Source: UBA3496 sp964558115 (GTDB lineage: Bacteria > UBA8248). Taken from it: 45,662 bases of DNA. The notes under the pieces were generated by a model. It ran no database searches. It was not told the DNA's origin and saw only the letters and a program-made list of their open reading frames with translations. Shown piece after piece: positions 18,000 through 25,570 of this stretch. The stretch lies in assembly GCA_964558115.1 (NCBI GenBank), contig CAZLCI010000011.1, positions 1 through 45,662 of the forward strand. Reading direction: 5' to 3'. The translations under genes and the position numbers were made by a program. The first letter of the stretch is position 1. Every line of letters begins with the position of its first letter.

Positions 18000-18929
18000 T
18001 TGCGTAACTTGATTTTGAAAAGATTATTACTTCTTCTTCCAATCATTTGGGGTGTAGCAACTATAGTGTTTATTATTACACATTTAATCCCTGGCGATCC
18101 CGTAGACTTAATTTTAGGTGAAACGGCAAGACCAAGTCATCGCGAAGAACTAAGAAAGGCGATGGGATTAGATAAACCAATACACCAACAATATTTCAAT
18201 TATATGAAAAAACTCGCTCAGGGAGATTTAGGAAAATCTATTCATAGGAAAGAAAAAGTTTCGTACTTAATTATAAAAAAAGCCAAAGCTTCATTTGAAC
18301 TTGCATTTACTTCAATAATAGTAGCTATTCTTATAGCCTTACCCTTAGGAATTGCATCTGCAAGAAGCCCTGGAAGTTGGTTAGATATAATATCAAGTTT
18401 TATTGCAGTTATAGGAGGAAGCGTACCTGTTTTCTGGCTAGGTCCTATTTTGATTATTTGTTTTTCAATCGGAACGGGTTGGTTCCCTGTTTCGGGAAGA
18501 GAAGGAATAGAAAGTATTATTTTACCAGCTTTCACCTTAGGGGCATCTCTTTCAGCAGTTCTCATGAGAATGATTAGATCTAGTTTTTTAGAAATACTCC
18601 CCCAAGAGTTTCTCTCAACTGCAAAAGCAAAAGGGCTATCAGAAAGAAGAGTTATATTTATCCATGCATTTAGAAATGCATGCTTACCAATAATTACTAT
18701 TTTAAGTTTACAACTTGGGGCACTTTTAACAGGAACAATCATAACTGAAACCGTTTTTGCCTGGCCTGGAGTTGGGAGACTAATTATTCAATCCATATCG
18801 GCAAGAGATTATGAACTTGTGCAAGGATGCGTAATTTTCATTGCATCTGTTTACATAATCACAAATCTTCTGGCGGATATATTATACGGATTATTAGACC
18901 CAAGAATAAGGTTTGGGCAGAATGTTTAA
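18000..18929 (+). CDS. Peptide ABC transporter permease, DppB family
   Basis: A 309-residue inner-membrane permease with about six hydrophobic segments. LIPGDPVDLILGE near the N terminus and the conserved cytoplasmic EAA-type loop (LPQEFLSTAKAKGLSERRVIFIHAFRNACLPI) identify the DppB/OppB group. TGTIITETVFAWPGVGRLIIQSISARDYELVQGCV is the usual C-terminal signature. It starts with TTG, 23 nt after the binding-protein gene, and overlaps the next permease by 8 nt. Confidence 0.94.
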   Translation: MRNLILKRLLLLLPIIWGVATIVFIITHLIPGDPVDLILGETARPSHREELRKAMGLDKPIHQQYFNYMKKLAQGDLGKSIHRKEKVSYLIIKKAKASFELAFTSIIVAILIALPLGIASARSPGSWLDIISSFIAVIGGSVPVFWLGPILIICFSIGTGWFPVSGREGIESIILPAFTLGASLSAVLMRMIRSSFLEILPQEFLSTAKAKGLSERRVIFIHAFRNACLPIITILSLQLGALLTGTIITETVFAWPGVGRLIIQSISARDYELVQGCVIFIASVYIITNLLADILYGLLDPRIRFGQNV

Positions 18930-19725
18930 GAGAATTAATTTTAATATTGGTTTTACAATTATCCTTTTCATCTTACTTGCAACATTTTTTTCCTCTCTCA
19001 TTTCAAGCTCTGATCCATACCAAATTCAACTTTCAAAAGGTTTAGCAAAACCAGAGTGGGGACATCCTTTTGGGTTTGACAAACTTGGCAGAGATATTTT
19101 ATCACGTACTTTGGAAGGCGCAAGAATATCACTTCTTGTTGGATTTTCTGTCGTAATAATATCAGTGATAATAGGAACTCTTGTCGGCACAATAGCCGGC
19201 TATTCAGGTGGCTTATTAGATGAAATCATAATGAGAATCACCGATATTTTTCTGGCATTTCCTGGAATACTTTTAGCTATAGGTCTCATGTCCGTTTTAA
19301 AACCGAGCGTTTTTAATATTATAATTGCACTCTCTGCTTTTGGTTGGGTTGGTTACGCTCGACTAGTTCGTTCGCAAATTTTGAGTCTTAAAGAAAGAGA
19401 TTTCGTGATTGCTGCAGTTGCCCAAGGATCAACGCATAGAAGAATCTTTAAAAATCATCTCTTAACAAATATTGCGTCCTCAATAATCATTGAAGCAAGT
19501 TTTGGTGTCGCTGGAAATATCTTGGCAGAGGCGGGTCTTTCATTTTTAGGTCTTGGAATTCAACCACCTCATGCTAGTTGGGGATCAATGATCGCAGAAG
19601 GAAGAAATTTTTTACTTGTAGCACCACACCTAACTCTTTACCCTGGTCTCTTAATTGCCTTTACAGTAATGGGATTAAATCTAATGGGAGACGGAATAAG
19701 AGATTTTTTGGATCCAAATCAATAG
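18922..19725 (+). CDS. Peptide ABC transporter permease, DppC family
   Basis: A 267-residue partner permease. HPFGFDKLGRDILSRTLEGARISLLVGF, the EAA loop SLKERDFVIAAVAQGSTHRRIFKNHLL and LAEAGLSFLGLGIQPPHASWGSMIAEGR are strong DppC/OppC markers. The ATG at 18922 overlaps the end of dppB, implying coupling; the frame is open 9 nt further upstream without benefit. No ATPase genes (DppD/DppF type) follow. Instead the next gene is convergent, so the transporter must borrow ATPases encoded elsewhere. Confidence 0.94.
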   Translation: MFKRINFNIGFTIILFILLATFFSSLISSSDPYQIQLSKGLAKPEWGHPFGFDKLGRDILSRTLEGARISLLVGFSVVIISVIIGTLVGTIAGYSGGLLDEIIMRITDIFLAFPGILLAIGLMSVLKPSVFNIIIALSAFGWVGYARLVRSQILSLKERDFVIAAVAQGSTHRRIFKNHLLTNIASSIIIEASFGVAGNILAEAGLSFLGLGIQPPHASWGSMIAEGRNFLLVAPHLTLYPGLLIAFTVMGLNLMGDGIRDFLDPNQ

Positions 19726-20156
19726 AGATAGAAAAAATACCACTTCCTTTCTATTTTTTTCTTTTTTTCACTTTTTATCTTTTTGGGAAGTTTAATCTTT
19801 TCGCTAAATTCTTTCTCCGAAGGAATAACGCTAAGAAGTCTCCCGTGCGGAGTATTTGTGAAACGTTTTTCTCCTGAAAAAATATTTTCAAGTTCCAAAT
19901 CGTGGCACTGAAGACATCTAGTACTCTTGCTTAAAACAGGAGAAGATTTATATTTTTTCTGCATTTTCAAAATATGTAATTCTGGAACAAAATCTGAGTG
20001 CAAGTGACAACTTTGACAATGATTAGAAACCGCAATATTTTCATTAACTGGTTTCAATTTTCCACTTAATGCCTTTTCAATTGGACTTCTAGAACACGAG
20101 AGAAAGAGAGGAAAGAAAGAAATAATCAGAATAAGGAAAAAAATATTTTTTTTCAC
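19719..20156 (-). CDS. Small diheme c-type cytochrome lipoprotein
   Basis: A 145-residue protein not assignable to a named family. It has a lipoprotein signal ending in FLSC (Cys21), then two heme-binding motifs, CQSCH (47-51) and CLQCH (81-85), and a Lys/Arg-rich tail. It is probably a periplasmic, lipid-anchored electron carrier. The spacing and the NTPHG segment recall NapC/NrfH-like or 'doubled CXXCH' proteins, but the match is weak. The GTG start at 20156 is decided by AGAGGA 7 nt upstream. Its 3' end overlaps dppC by 7 nt convergently. Confidence 0.75.
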   Translation of the reverse strand: MKKNIFFLILIISFFPLFLSCSRSPIEKALSGKLKPVNENIAVSNHCQSCHLHSDFVPELHILKMQKKYKSSPVLSKSTRCLQCHDLELENIFSGEKRFTNTPHGRLLSVIPSEKEFSEKIKLPKKIKSEKKKKIERKWYFFYLY

Positions 20157-20178
20157 GTTTATATCCTCTAAGTTTCAA

Positions 20179-20586
20179 CTAAACACTCTTAATAGTCACC
20201 TGTGATTTTAGATATCTTTCAATATCTTCAAGCTTTGAACCAGGGGTAAAGATTTTCCCTATTCCTTTCTTTTCCAAGACATCAATATCTTCCTTCGGAA
20301 TTGTTCCTCCACCAAATAACAAAACATCATCCATTCCATTTTGATTAAGAAGTTCTTTTATGACTGGGAAAAGATAGTTATGAGCTCCAGAGAGAATAGA
20401 TAAACCCACAGCAGAGACATCTTCTTGAATAGCAGCAGAAACAATTTGTTCAGGAGTCTGTCTAAGTCCAGTATAGATTACCTCCATCCCAGCATCCCTT
20501 AAATATCTTGCAATAATTTTCGCACCTCTATCATGTCCATCTAAACCAGGTTTAGCTATTAAAACTCGAATAACTTGGCTTTTCAT
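20179..20586 (-). CDS. B12-binding subunit of methylmalonyl-CoA mutase type
   Basis: A free-standing cobalamin-binding domain of 135 residues. It begins RVLIAKPGLDGHDRGAKIIARYLRDAGMEVIYTG, with the DGHDRG motif (residues 16-21) whose His is the lower cobalt ligand, then GLSILSGAHNYLFP and LFGGGTIPKEDI. The C-terminal B12 domain of MCM has the same layout. In some organisms this domain is a separate small subunit pairing with a catalytic McmA; no McmA is in the window. The ATG at 20586 is chosen over the TTG at 20598 because GGAA precedes it at workable spacing. Confidence 0.88.
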   Translation of the reverse strand: MKSQVIRVLIAKPGLDGHDRGAKIIARYLRDAGMEVIYTGLRQTPEQIVSAAIQEDVSAVGLSILSGAHNYLFPVIKELLNQNGMDDVLLFGGGTIPKEDIDVLEKKGIGKIFTPGSKLEDIERYLKSQVTIKSV

Positions 20587-20819
20587 TGAAAGTTCCAAAC
20601 AAAATGTGATTTAAAAAATAATAATACTAAATTTAACATTTTTACTCATGATGAGAAATGAAAGTTTAAAAAGAAAGGCTTTTTAAAATATACCAAAAAA
20701 ATAAGACTCGCCTAGAATAATTGAAAGATGAGTTTTATTAGGATACCTTACTATTATATATCGAATGTAGTGAATATAAATATTAATGCCACTGATTACA
20801 AAACTGGATATTAAAAACG
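20587..20819. other. Divergent A+T-rich intergenic region
   Basis: This 233-bp spacer lies between the B12-binding subunit and the FeS oxidoreductase, which diverge. A short inverted repeat CTCAT-G-ATGAG occurs around 20645-20657. No convincing promoter pair, riboswitch or small gene was recognised. Confidence 0.35.
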
Positions 20820-22853
20820 ATGGAATTTACCAGAGAGATTTATTGGAACGTTTATTTTGGGCAAATGGTTTATCTATTAGCACTTTTGGCTCTTTGTTTT
20901 ATGTTTTGGGGAATTTGGAAAAGAGTTAGATTATGGCGATTAGGACATAGTGAGATTAGAACAGATCAAATGCCGAAAAGAATTTACGGTCTTTTCAAAG
21001 AAGTTTTTACACACAAAAAACAATTAAGAGATACTTATCCTGGATTAATGCATTTATTTATTTTTTACGGATTCTTTGTTTCGCTTCTTGCAACCACTTT
21101 GATAGCTATACAAGAATGGAGTGGCATACACTTCCTTAAAGGAAATTTTTATCTTTGGTATTCTTTAATCAGCGATAGTTTTGGAATCTTAGGTATTATA
21201 GGCCTGAGTATGGCTTTATGGAGAAGATTAGTTATTCGACCTGATAGAATGAATTCAGTCGCTGACGACTATATAGCACTAGGTTTACTTCTATTAATTT
21301 TTGTTCAGGGATTTGTAGTAGAAGGTCTAAGAATTGCACTCACAGAGTTGAACCAAAAACCTGAGTTAGCTATTTGGTCTCCAGGTGGCTATGTTTTAGC
21401 TTTAGCTTTTCAGCATATAGATACACAAAACCTATTATTTTTACACCGATTTAATTGGTGGTTCCATGCAATTACTGCATTTATCTTCATTGGTTATATG
21501 GGTTTTGGAAAGTTCAATCATATTTGGTACGGAATTATGAATATAACTTTCAGGAATCTAAATCCAAGCGGAAAACTTGAATTTGTTGATATTGAAGAAG
21601 CTATGGAAAACAACCCTGATGATATTGAAAACCTAGGAGTTGAAAAAATAGATCAATACTCATGGAAGGGACTATTGGATTTAGATGCCTGTACAAATTG
21701 CGGACGTTGTCAGGACGTCTGCCCTGCATATGGAAGTGGGGTTCCGCTAAGCCCAAAAAAACTTATTCAAGACATGAAGTTACATTTATCTAAAACAGGT
21801 GATTCTAAATTTTCAAAAAAAGAAGAAAAAAATGAAGGAAAATTATTTGGAGATGAAGAAAATTCTGCTGTGTTGGAAGAAGAACTTTGGGGTTGTAGAA
21901 CATGCGGTGCTTGTCAAGAAGAGTGCCCAGTATTTATAGAACATATTCCGAAGATGGTCGACATGCGTCGTCACTTGGTAATGATGGAATCAAAAACTCC
22001 GGAATATACTAGACAATTTTTAAAATCGATAGAAGAGAGAATGCATCCTTGGGTTGGAGCTCAGCATAATCGTGAAGAGTGGTATGAAGGTATGGATATA
22101 AAAATTTTATCCAAAGAAGTAAATGCTGAATATCTTTATTGGGTAGGATGTACGGGATCAATGATAGATAGAAATATACAAGTAACAAAAGCCATGGTAA
22201 AAATTTTAAATGCCGCGGGTGTTGATTTTGGGATCTTAGGCGCGGAAGAAGTATGTACAGGAGATCCTGCTCGAAGAGCCGGTGGTGAGTTTACCTTTCA
22301 AATTTGTGCTAAGAAAAATATTGAGACACTGAATGAATATGGAGTAAAAAAAATTATTACTACATGCCCTCATTGTTTCAATACCTATAAAAATGAATAC
22401 CCAGATTTCAATGGAAATTATGAGGTCATTCATCATACAGAACTAATCAATGAATTAATTAAAAACGGTCAATTAAATCTGAAGAAATCTTTATCTAGTG
22501 TTACCTATCATGATCCTTGTTATCTAGGAAGACACAATAATATTTATTCCCAACCACGGGATGTACTTAAAACAATCACATCAAAAGAGGGTTACATAGA
22601 ACTTGAACAGTCTAAGTCAAGATCTTTATGCTGTGGAGCGGGTGGGGGTTATGCATGGATGGACGATGAACCTGAAAAAAGAATTAATCATACTCGCTTA
22701 GAACAAGTGAAAGATTGTGGAGCAAAAACAGCTGCAGTTTCTTGCCCATTTTGCATGCAAATGTTTGATGATGCACTAAAAACTGTAGACCCAGAAAAAA
22801 ATATAAGGGCAATGGATATTGCAGAACTTGTTGCGGAATCATTAGAAGAATAG
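20820..22853 (+). CDS. Membrane FeS oxidoreductase, NarI-like plus HdrD-like (EtfAB:quinone oxidoreductase type)
   Basis: A 677-residue fusion. Residues 1-250 hold several membrane segments with His pairs, like the cytochrome b subunit NarI/DsrM. Two 4Fe-4S sets follow: CTNCGRCQDVCP (from residue 291) and CRTCGACQEECP (about 360). Two CCG domains come last, with CTGDPARR, CPHCFNTYKNEY, HDPCYLGRHN, CCGAGGG and CPFCMQMF. This architecture is known for enzymes that pass electrons between electron-transfer flavoprotein and membrane quinone in fatty-acid or amino-acid oxidation. No etfAB lie adjacent. The ATG at 20820 has only GGAT far upstream. Confidence 0.88.
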   Translation: MEFTREIYWNVYFGQMVYLLALLALCFMFWGIWKRVRLWRLGHSEIRTDQMPKRIYGLFKEVFTHKKQLRDTYPGLMHLFIFYGFFVSLLATTLIAIQEWSGIHFLKGNFYLWYSLISDSFGILGIIGLSMALWRRLVIRPDRMNSVADDYIALGLLLLIFVQGFVVEGLRIALTELNQKPELAIWSPGGYVLALAFQHIDTQNLLFLHRFNWWFHAITAFIFIGYMGFGKFNHIWYGIMNITFRNLNPSGKLEFVDIEEAMENNPDDIENLGVEKIDQYSWKGLLDLDACTNCGRCQDVCPAYGSGVPLSPKKLIQDMKLHLSKTGDSKFSKKEEKNEGKLFGDEENSAVLEEELWGCRTCGACQEECPVFIEHIPKMVDMRRHLVMMESKTPEYTRQFLKSIEERMHPWVGAQHNREEWYEGMDIKILSKEVNAEYLYWVGCTGSMIDRNIQVTKAMVKILNAAGVDFGILGAEEVCTGDPARRAGGEFTFQICAKKNIETLNEYGVKKIITTCPHCFNTYKNEYPDFNGNYEVIHHTELINELIKNGQLNLKKSLSSVTYHDPCYLGRHNNIYSQPRDVLKTITSKEGYIELEQSKSRSLCCGAGGGYAWMDDEPEKRINHTRLEQVKDCGAKTAAVSCPFCMQMFDDALKTVDPEKNIRAMDIAELVAESLEE

Positions 22854-22902
22854 AACTAATTTTTTAAGAAATTTATTTATCCAATCAAGAGGGTTTTTAT
22901 AG

Positions 22903-23889
22903 ATGAGTGAATTAACTAAGGTGCTAACTGAATCTGAATTATTAAAAAACTTAAGCAAAATTAGAGAAGGAAAAGATTCCGGATACTCCGCATTTTACTC
23001 AAGCCAACTCGGTGGAATCATCAAAGAAGATTCTTTAATGGTTATTCCTTTTGATGACCATATGGTTCATAGAGGACACGGGATATTTGATACCGCTGCA
23101 ATTGCTAACGGAAAAGTTTACGACCTTGACGCTCACTTAGACCGATTTATTATTTCTGCAAAAAATTCAAAACTTTTGTTGCCATTTCCAAAAGAACAAA
23201 TGAAAAAAATTATTTTAGACACCACTTCTATTTCAAATAGAAGAGATGGTTCAATAAGATATTGGATTTCATCTGGTACTGGCAACTTGGGACTTATACC
23301 TCCTGAAGACGCTAAACCTGCATTCTTTGTAATGATTTTTGGAGGACTTGATTACCCTGAGAGATACTACAAAGAAGGGATGAAAGTTATTACTACTTCT
23401 TATCCTATTAAACCTTCTCTTTATGCAGTTACTAAAAGCACAAATTATTTACCAAATACCTTAATGCAGTTGGAAGCTAAAGAAAAAGGTTTTGATAATG
23501 GAATTTTTGTAGACTCAAATGGAAACGTGGGAGAAGGTTCCAATATGAATACAGCCTTTGTAAGTGAGGACGACACATTAAAACACCCAAAGTTCGACAA
23601 CATTCTATCCGGTTGTACTGCCAAACGTCTATTAGAGTTAGCAGAATCTCTAATAGGAAAAGGAATTATTAAAGATGTAAATATATGCGATATTAGTGTC
23701 GAAGAAGCTAGAGAATCAAGAGAAATGATGTTTATAGGCAGTTCTATTGGAGTAGCGCCTATTGTGGAGTGGGACAATAAAAAAATAGGTAATGGCAAAC
23801 CAGGACCAATTGTCTCAGAACTAAAAAAATTATTATCGGATGATATTATGAATTCAAAAGACCGTCTGATAGAAGTGCTATATACTTAG
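22903..23889 (+). CDS. Class IV aminotransferase (branched-chain or D-amino acid aminotransferase-like)
   Basis: A fold-type IV PLP enzyme of 328 residues. PFDDHMVHRGHGIFDTAAIANGKVYDLDAHLDRF is the family beginning, the Schiff-base Lys is in AVTKSTNYLPN, and EGSNMNTAFV and SGCTAKRLLEL are phosphate-binding segments. The sequence resembles plant-type D-amino-acid/branched-chain aminotransferases more than E. coli IlvE, so the substrate is uncertain. A GAGGG ribosome site precedes the ATG. It follows the FeS oxidoreductase by 49 nt and overlaps the convergent lpd gene by 4 nt. Confidence 0.85.
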   Translation: MSELTKVLTESELLKNLSKIREGKDSGYSAFYSSQLGGIIKEDSLMVIPFDDHMVHRGHGIFDTAAIANGKVYDLDAHLDRFIISAKNSKLLLPFPKEQMKKIILDTTSISNRRDGSIRYWISSGTGNLGLIPPEDAKPAFFVMIFGGLDYPERYYKEGMKVITTSYPIKPSLYAVTKSTNYLPNTLMQLEAKEKGFDNGIFVDSNGNVGEGSNMNTAFVSEDDTLKHPKFDNILSGCTAKRLLELAESLIGKGIIKDVNICDISVEEARESREMMFIGSSIGVAPIVEWDNKKIGNGKPGPIVSELKKLLSDDIMNSKDRLIEVLYT

Positions 23890-25244
23890 CTAAGAGCTGC
23901 AAACATTATACCTTCTGACAATGTAGGATGAGAGTGAATCATCGATCCGAGTTCCCCCGTCTTAATTCCTCCTTTCATTGCAGCAACTCCTTCATGTACT
24001 AAGTCTGCAGCGTGGGAACTAACGATATGCATACCAAGTATAGAATCATCCTCTGCATTACTAACAATTTTGACAAAACCTTCTATAGTTCTATCAGCAT
24101 GAGCTTTTCCTAGACCTCTAATATCAAAACGACTTATTTTAACATTTTTTCCGATTGATATTGCATCTTCCTCTGACAATCCAACCGAACCAATTTCTGG
24201 GTATGTAAAAATCCCACAGGGCACTAAAGAATAGTCTATCTTTGCAGGAATTCCAGATATATTCTCCGAAACGATCAAACCTTCATAACTTGCAACATGA
24301 GCAAGCATAATTTTGCCAACTACATCACCTGCAACATAAATATTTTTAACGTTTGTTCTCATCGTTTCATCACAAAGTATTGTTCCATTTTTCTCTACCT
24401 TAACTCCTACATTCTCCAAACCTATACCTTCAGTATTAGGAGATCTGCCAATTGCAATGAGAACTTTATCAACGATAAGTTTTTCTCCATTTTCAAAATG
24501 TACTAATACATCATCATTTTTTATATCAATACCAGAAACAAACTCTTTAGTTCGAACTTTTATTTTTTGTTTTTTAAACTCACGTTCTAAAAATTTCGAA
24601 ATATCAGAATCAAGATTTGTAACAAGACTCTCTAAACCTTCAACTATATGTACTTCCGAACCTATTTCGTTATAAAAACATGCCAATTCACAACCTATAT
24701 AACCGCCACCTACGACCAAAAGACGTCTTGGGATTTTTTCTAGATTAACAGCATGATCACTTGTAATAACTTTATCTCCATCTATGGGAAAGGAAGATAA
24801 AGTTCTTGGTCTTGACCCTGTTGCAATAAGAATATTATTCGCATAAATGTCGAAATTTTTGCTATTATTTTTTACTCTCACACGATCGACTTCTTGAATT
24901 TCACCCCGACCTTGTACAAATTCAACTCCATGACTTTTGAGTTGATTAAAAATACCCTTCTCTAAGTTACTTACTATTTTGTTTTTCTTAGAAACCATTA
25001 GTTCTAAATCGGGAGAAAAGCTTTTGTTCAAAATTATTCCATAATCTTTTGCTTTTTTTAAATTTCGAAGTAATCCTGCAGATGAAATAAGACTCTTACT
25101 AGGGATACAGCCTAAGTGTAAACACGTACCACCCAGAGTTTTCTCATCAATAACTATACATTTCTTGTTCTTTTTGGCTGACTCTATTGCAGCGTGATAT
25201 CCTGCCGGTCCTCCTCCAATAACTACTAAATCATATTTTTTCAT
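23886..25244 (-). CDS. lpdA: Dihydrolipoyl dehydrogenase (E3)
   Basis: A flavin disulfide reductase that re-oxidises dihydrolipoamide in 2-oxoacid dehydrogenase or glycine cleavage complexes. FAD-binding VVIGGGPAGYHAA is followed by the redox disulfide GGTCLHLGCIPSKSL; the NAD fold is VVGGGYIGCELACFYNEIGSEV, and HAHPTLSE-like HSHPTLSEG near the C terminus carries the catalytic His. The ATG at 25244 is chosen because GGAG lies 7 nt upstream; the frame extends 7 codons further without a ribosome site. The chain has about 452 residues. The E1 genes at 39501-41507 are plausible partners; E2 is not in the window. Confidence 0.94.
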   Translation of the reverse strand: MKKYDLVVIGGGPAGYHAAIESAKKNKKCIVIDEKTLGGTCLHLGCIPSKSLISSAGLLRNLKKAKDYGIILNKSFSPDLELMVSKKNKIVSNLEKGIFNQLKSHGVEFVQGRGEIQEVDRVRVKNNSKNFDIYANNILIATGSRPRTLSSFPIDGDKVITSDHAVNLEKIPRRLLVVGGGYIGCELACFYNEIGSEVHIVEGLESLVTNLDSDISKFLEREFKKQKIKVRTKEFVSGIDIKNDDVLVHFENGEKLIVDKVLIAIGRSPNTEGIGLENVGVKVEKNGTILCDETMRTNVKNIYVAGDVVGKIMLAHVASYEGLIVSENISGIPAKIDYSLVPCGIFTYPEIGSVGLSEEDAISIGKNVKISRFDIRGLGKAHADRTIEGFVKIVSNAEDDSILGMHIVSSHAADLVHEGVAAMKGGIKTGELGSMIHSHPTLSEGIMFAALS

Positions 25245-25361
25245 GAAAACTCCGCATTTTTTCAATTGCTTAAATAATATAAAATTATAAATTCTATATA
25301 ACTATAAATTAAAAAAATAATCAAAATAATTAATAAAATTTTAACCTAAAAACACAATATC

Positions 25362-25508
25362 TGGGGATAATTTGTGGAAAAAGTCCATTATCTTGTGGAT
25401 AAATTAATTTTTCTATTGACACAATAAAAGGGAATATTTTAATATATCTACTTGTCCATGAAGTATTTTTTTAAAATATTCCTCTCGGAAAAGGTTTTTT
25501 GTGGTTAA
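25362..25508 (+). promoter_or_regulatory. Cluster of DnaA-box-like sites upstream of nrdJ
   Basis: One perfect DnaA box (TGTGGATAA, the complement of TTATCCACA) lies at 25394-25402. Three single-mismatch copies in the same orientation are TGGGGATAA (25362-25370), TGTGGAAAA (25373-25381) and TGTGGTTAA (25500-25508). The surroundings are A+T-rich. DnaA is known to control ribonucleotide reductase genes in some bacteria, and such clusters also mark origins, so both readings stay open. Confidence 0.5.
25416..25445 (+). promoter_or_regulatory. Predicted sigma-70 promoter of nrdJ
   Basis: A perfect -35 hexamer TTGACA (25416-25421) is followed after 18 bp by TAATAT (25440-25445), a 4/6 match to the -10 consensus. 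It lies about 125 nt ahead of the nrdJ ATG and is flanked by the DnaA-box-like sites, one of which falls in the predicted leader. Confidence 0.5.
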
Positions 25509-25570
25509 TTTTAAAATTCAATCCTATCGCTTTCTAAGTAGCCCATCAGTAAAAAGATTCGGAGTTTCCA

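Larger units (their letters stand above)
25245..25570. other. Divergent control region of lpdA and nrdJ
   Basis: This 326-bp gene-free stretch is extremely A+T-rich next to lpdA. Its right half carries four DnaA-box-like 9-mers and a sigma-70-type promoter for nrdJ, listed separately. ACACAATAT at 25352-25360 and ACACAATA at 25419-25426 resemble half-sites of NrdR boxes, but full 16-bp NrdR palindromes are not visible. No cobalamin riboswitch was recognised. Confidence 0.5.

Noticed and set aside
18242..18742. 166-residue open frame antisense to the DppB permease gene
   Set aside because: Antisense shadow of a conserved membrane protein; no ribosome site or recognisable domain.
25362..25508. 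Calling the DnaA-box cluster a replication origin
   Set aside because: Only one box is perfect, neither dnaA, dnaN nor another origin-linked gene is adjacent, and skew cannot be computed from this window alone.
25245..25570. Cobalamin riboswitch ahead of nrdJ
   Set aside because: No B12-box-like conserved core or suitable stem set was seen; the region is mostly simple A+T-rich sequence with DnaA-like sites.
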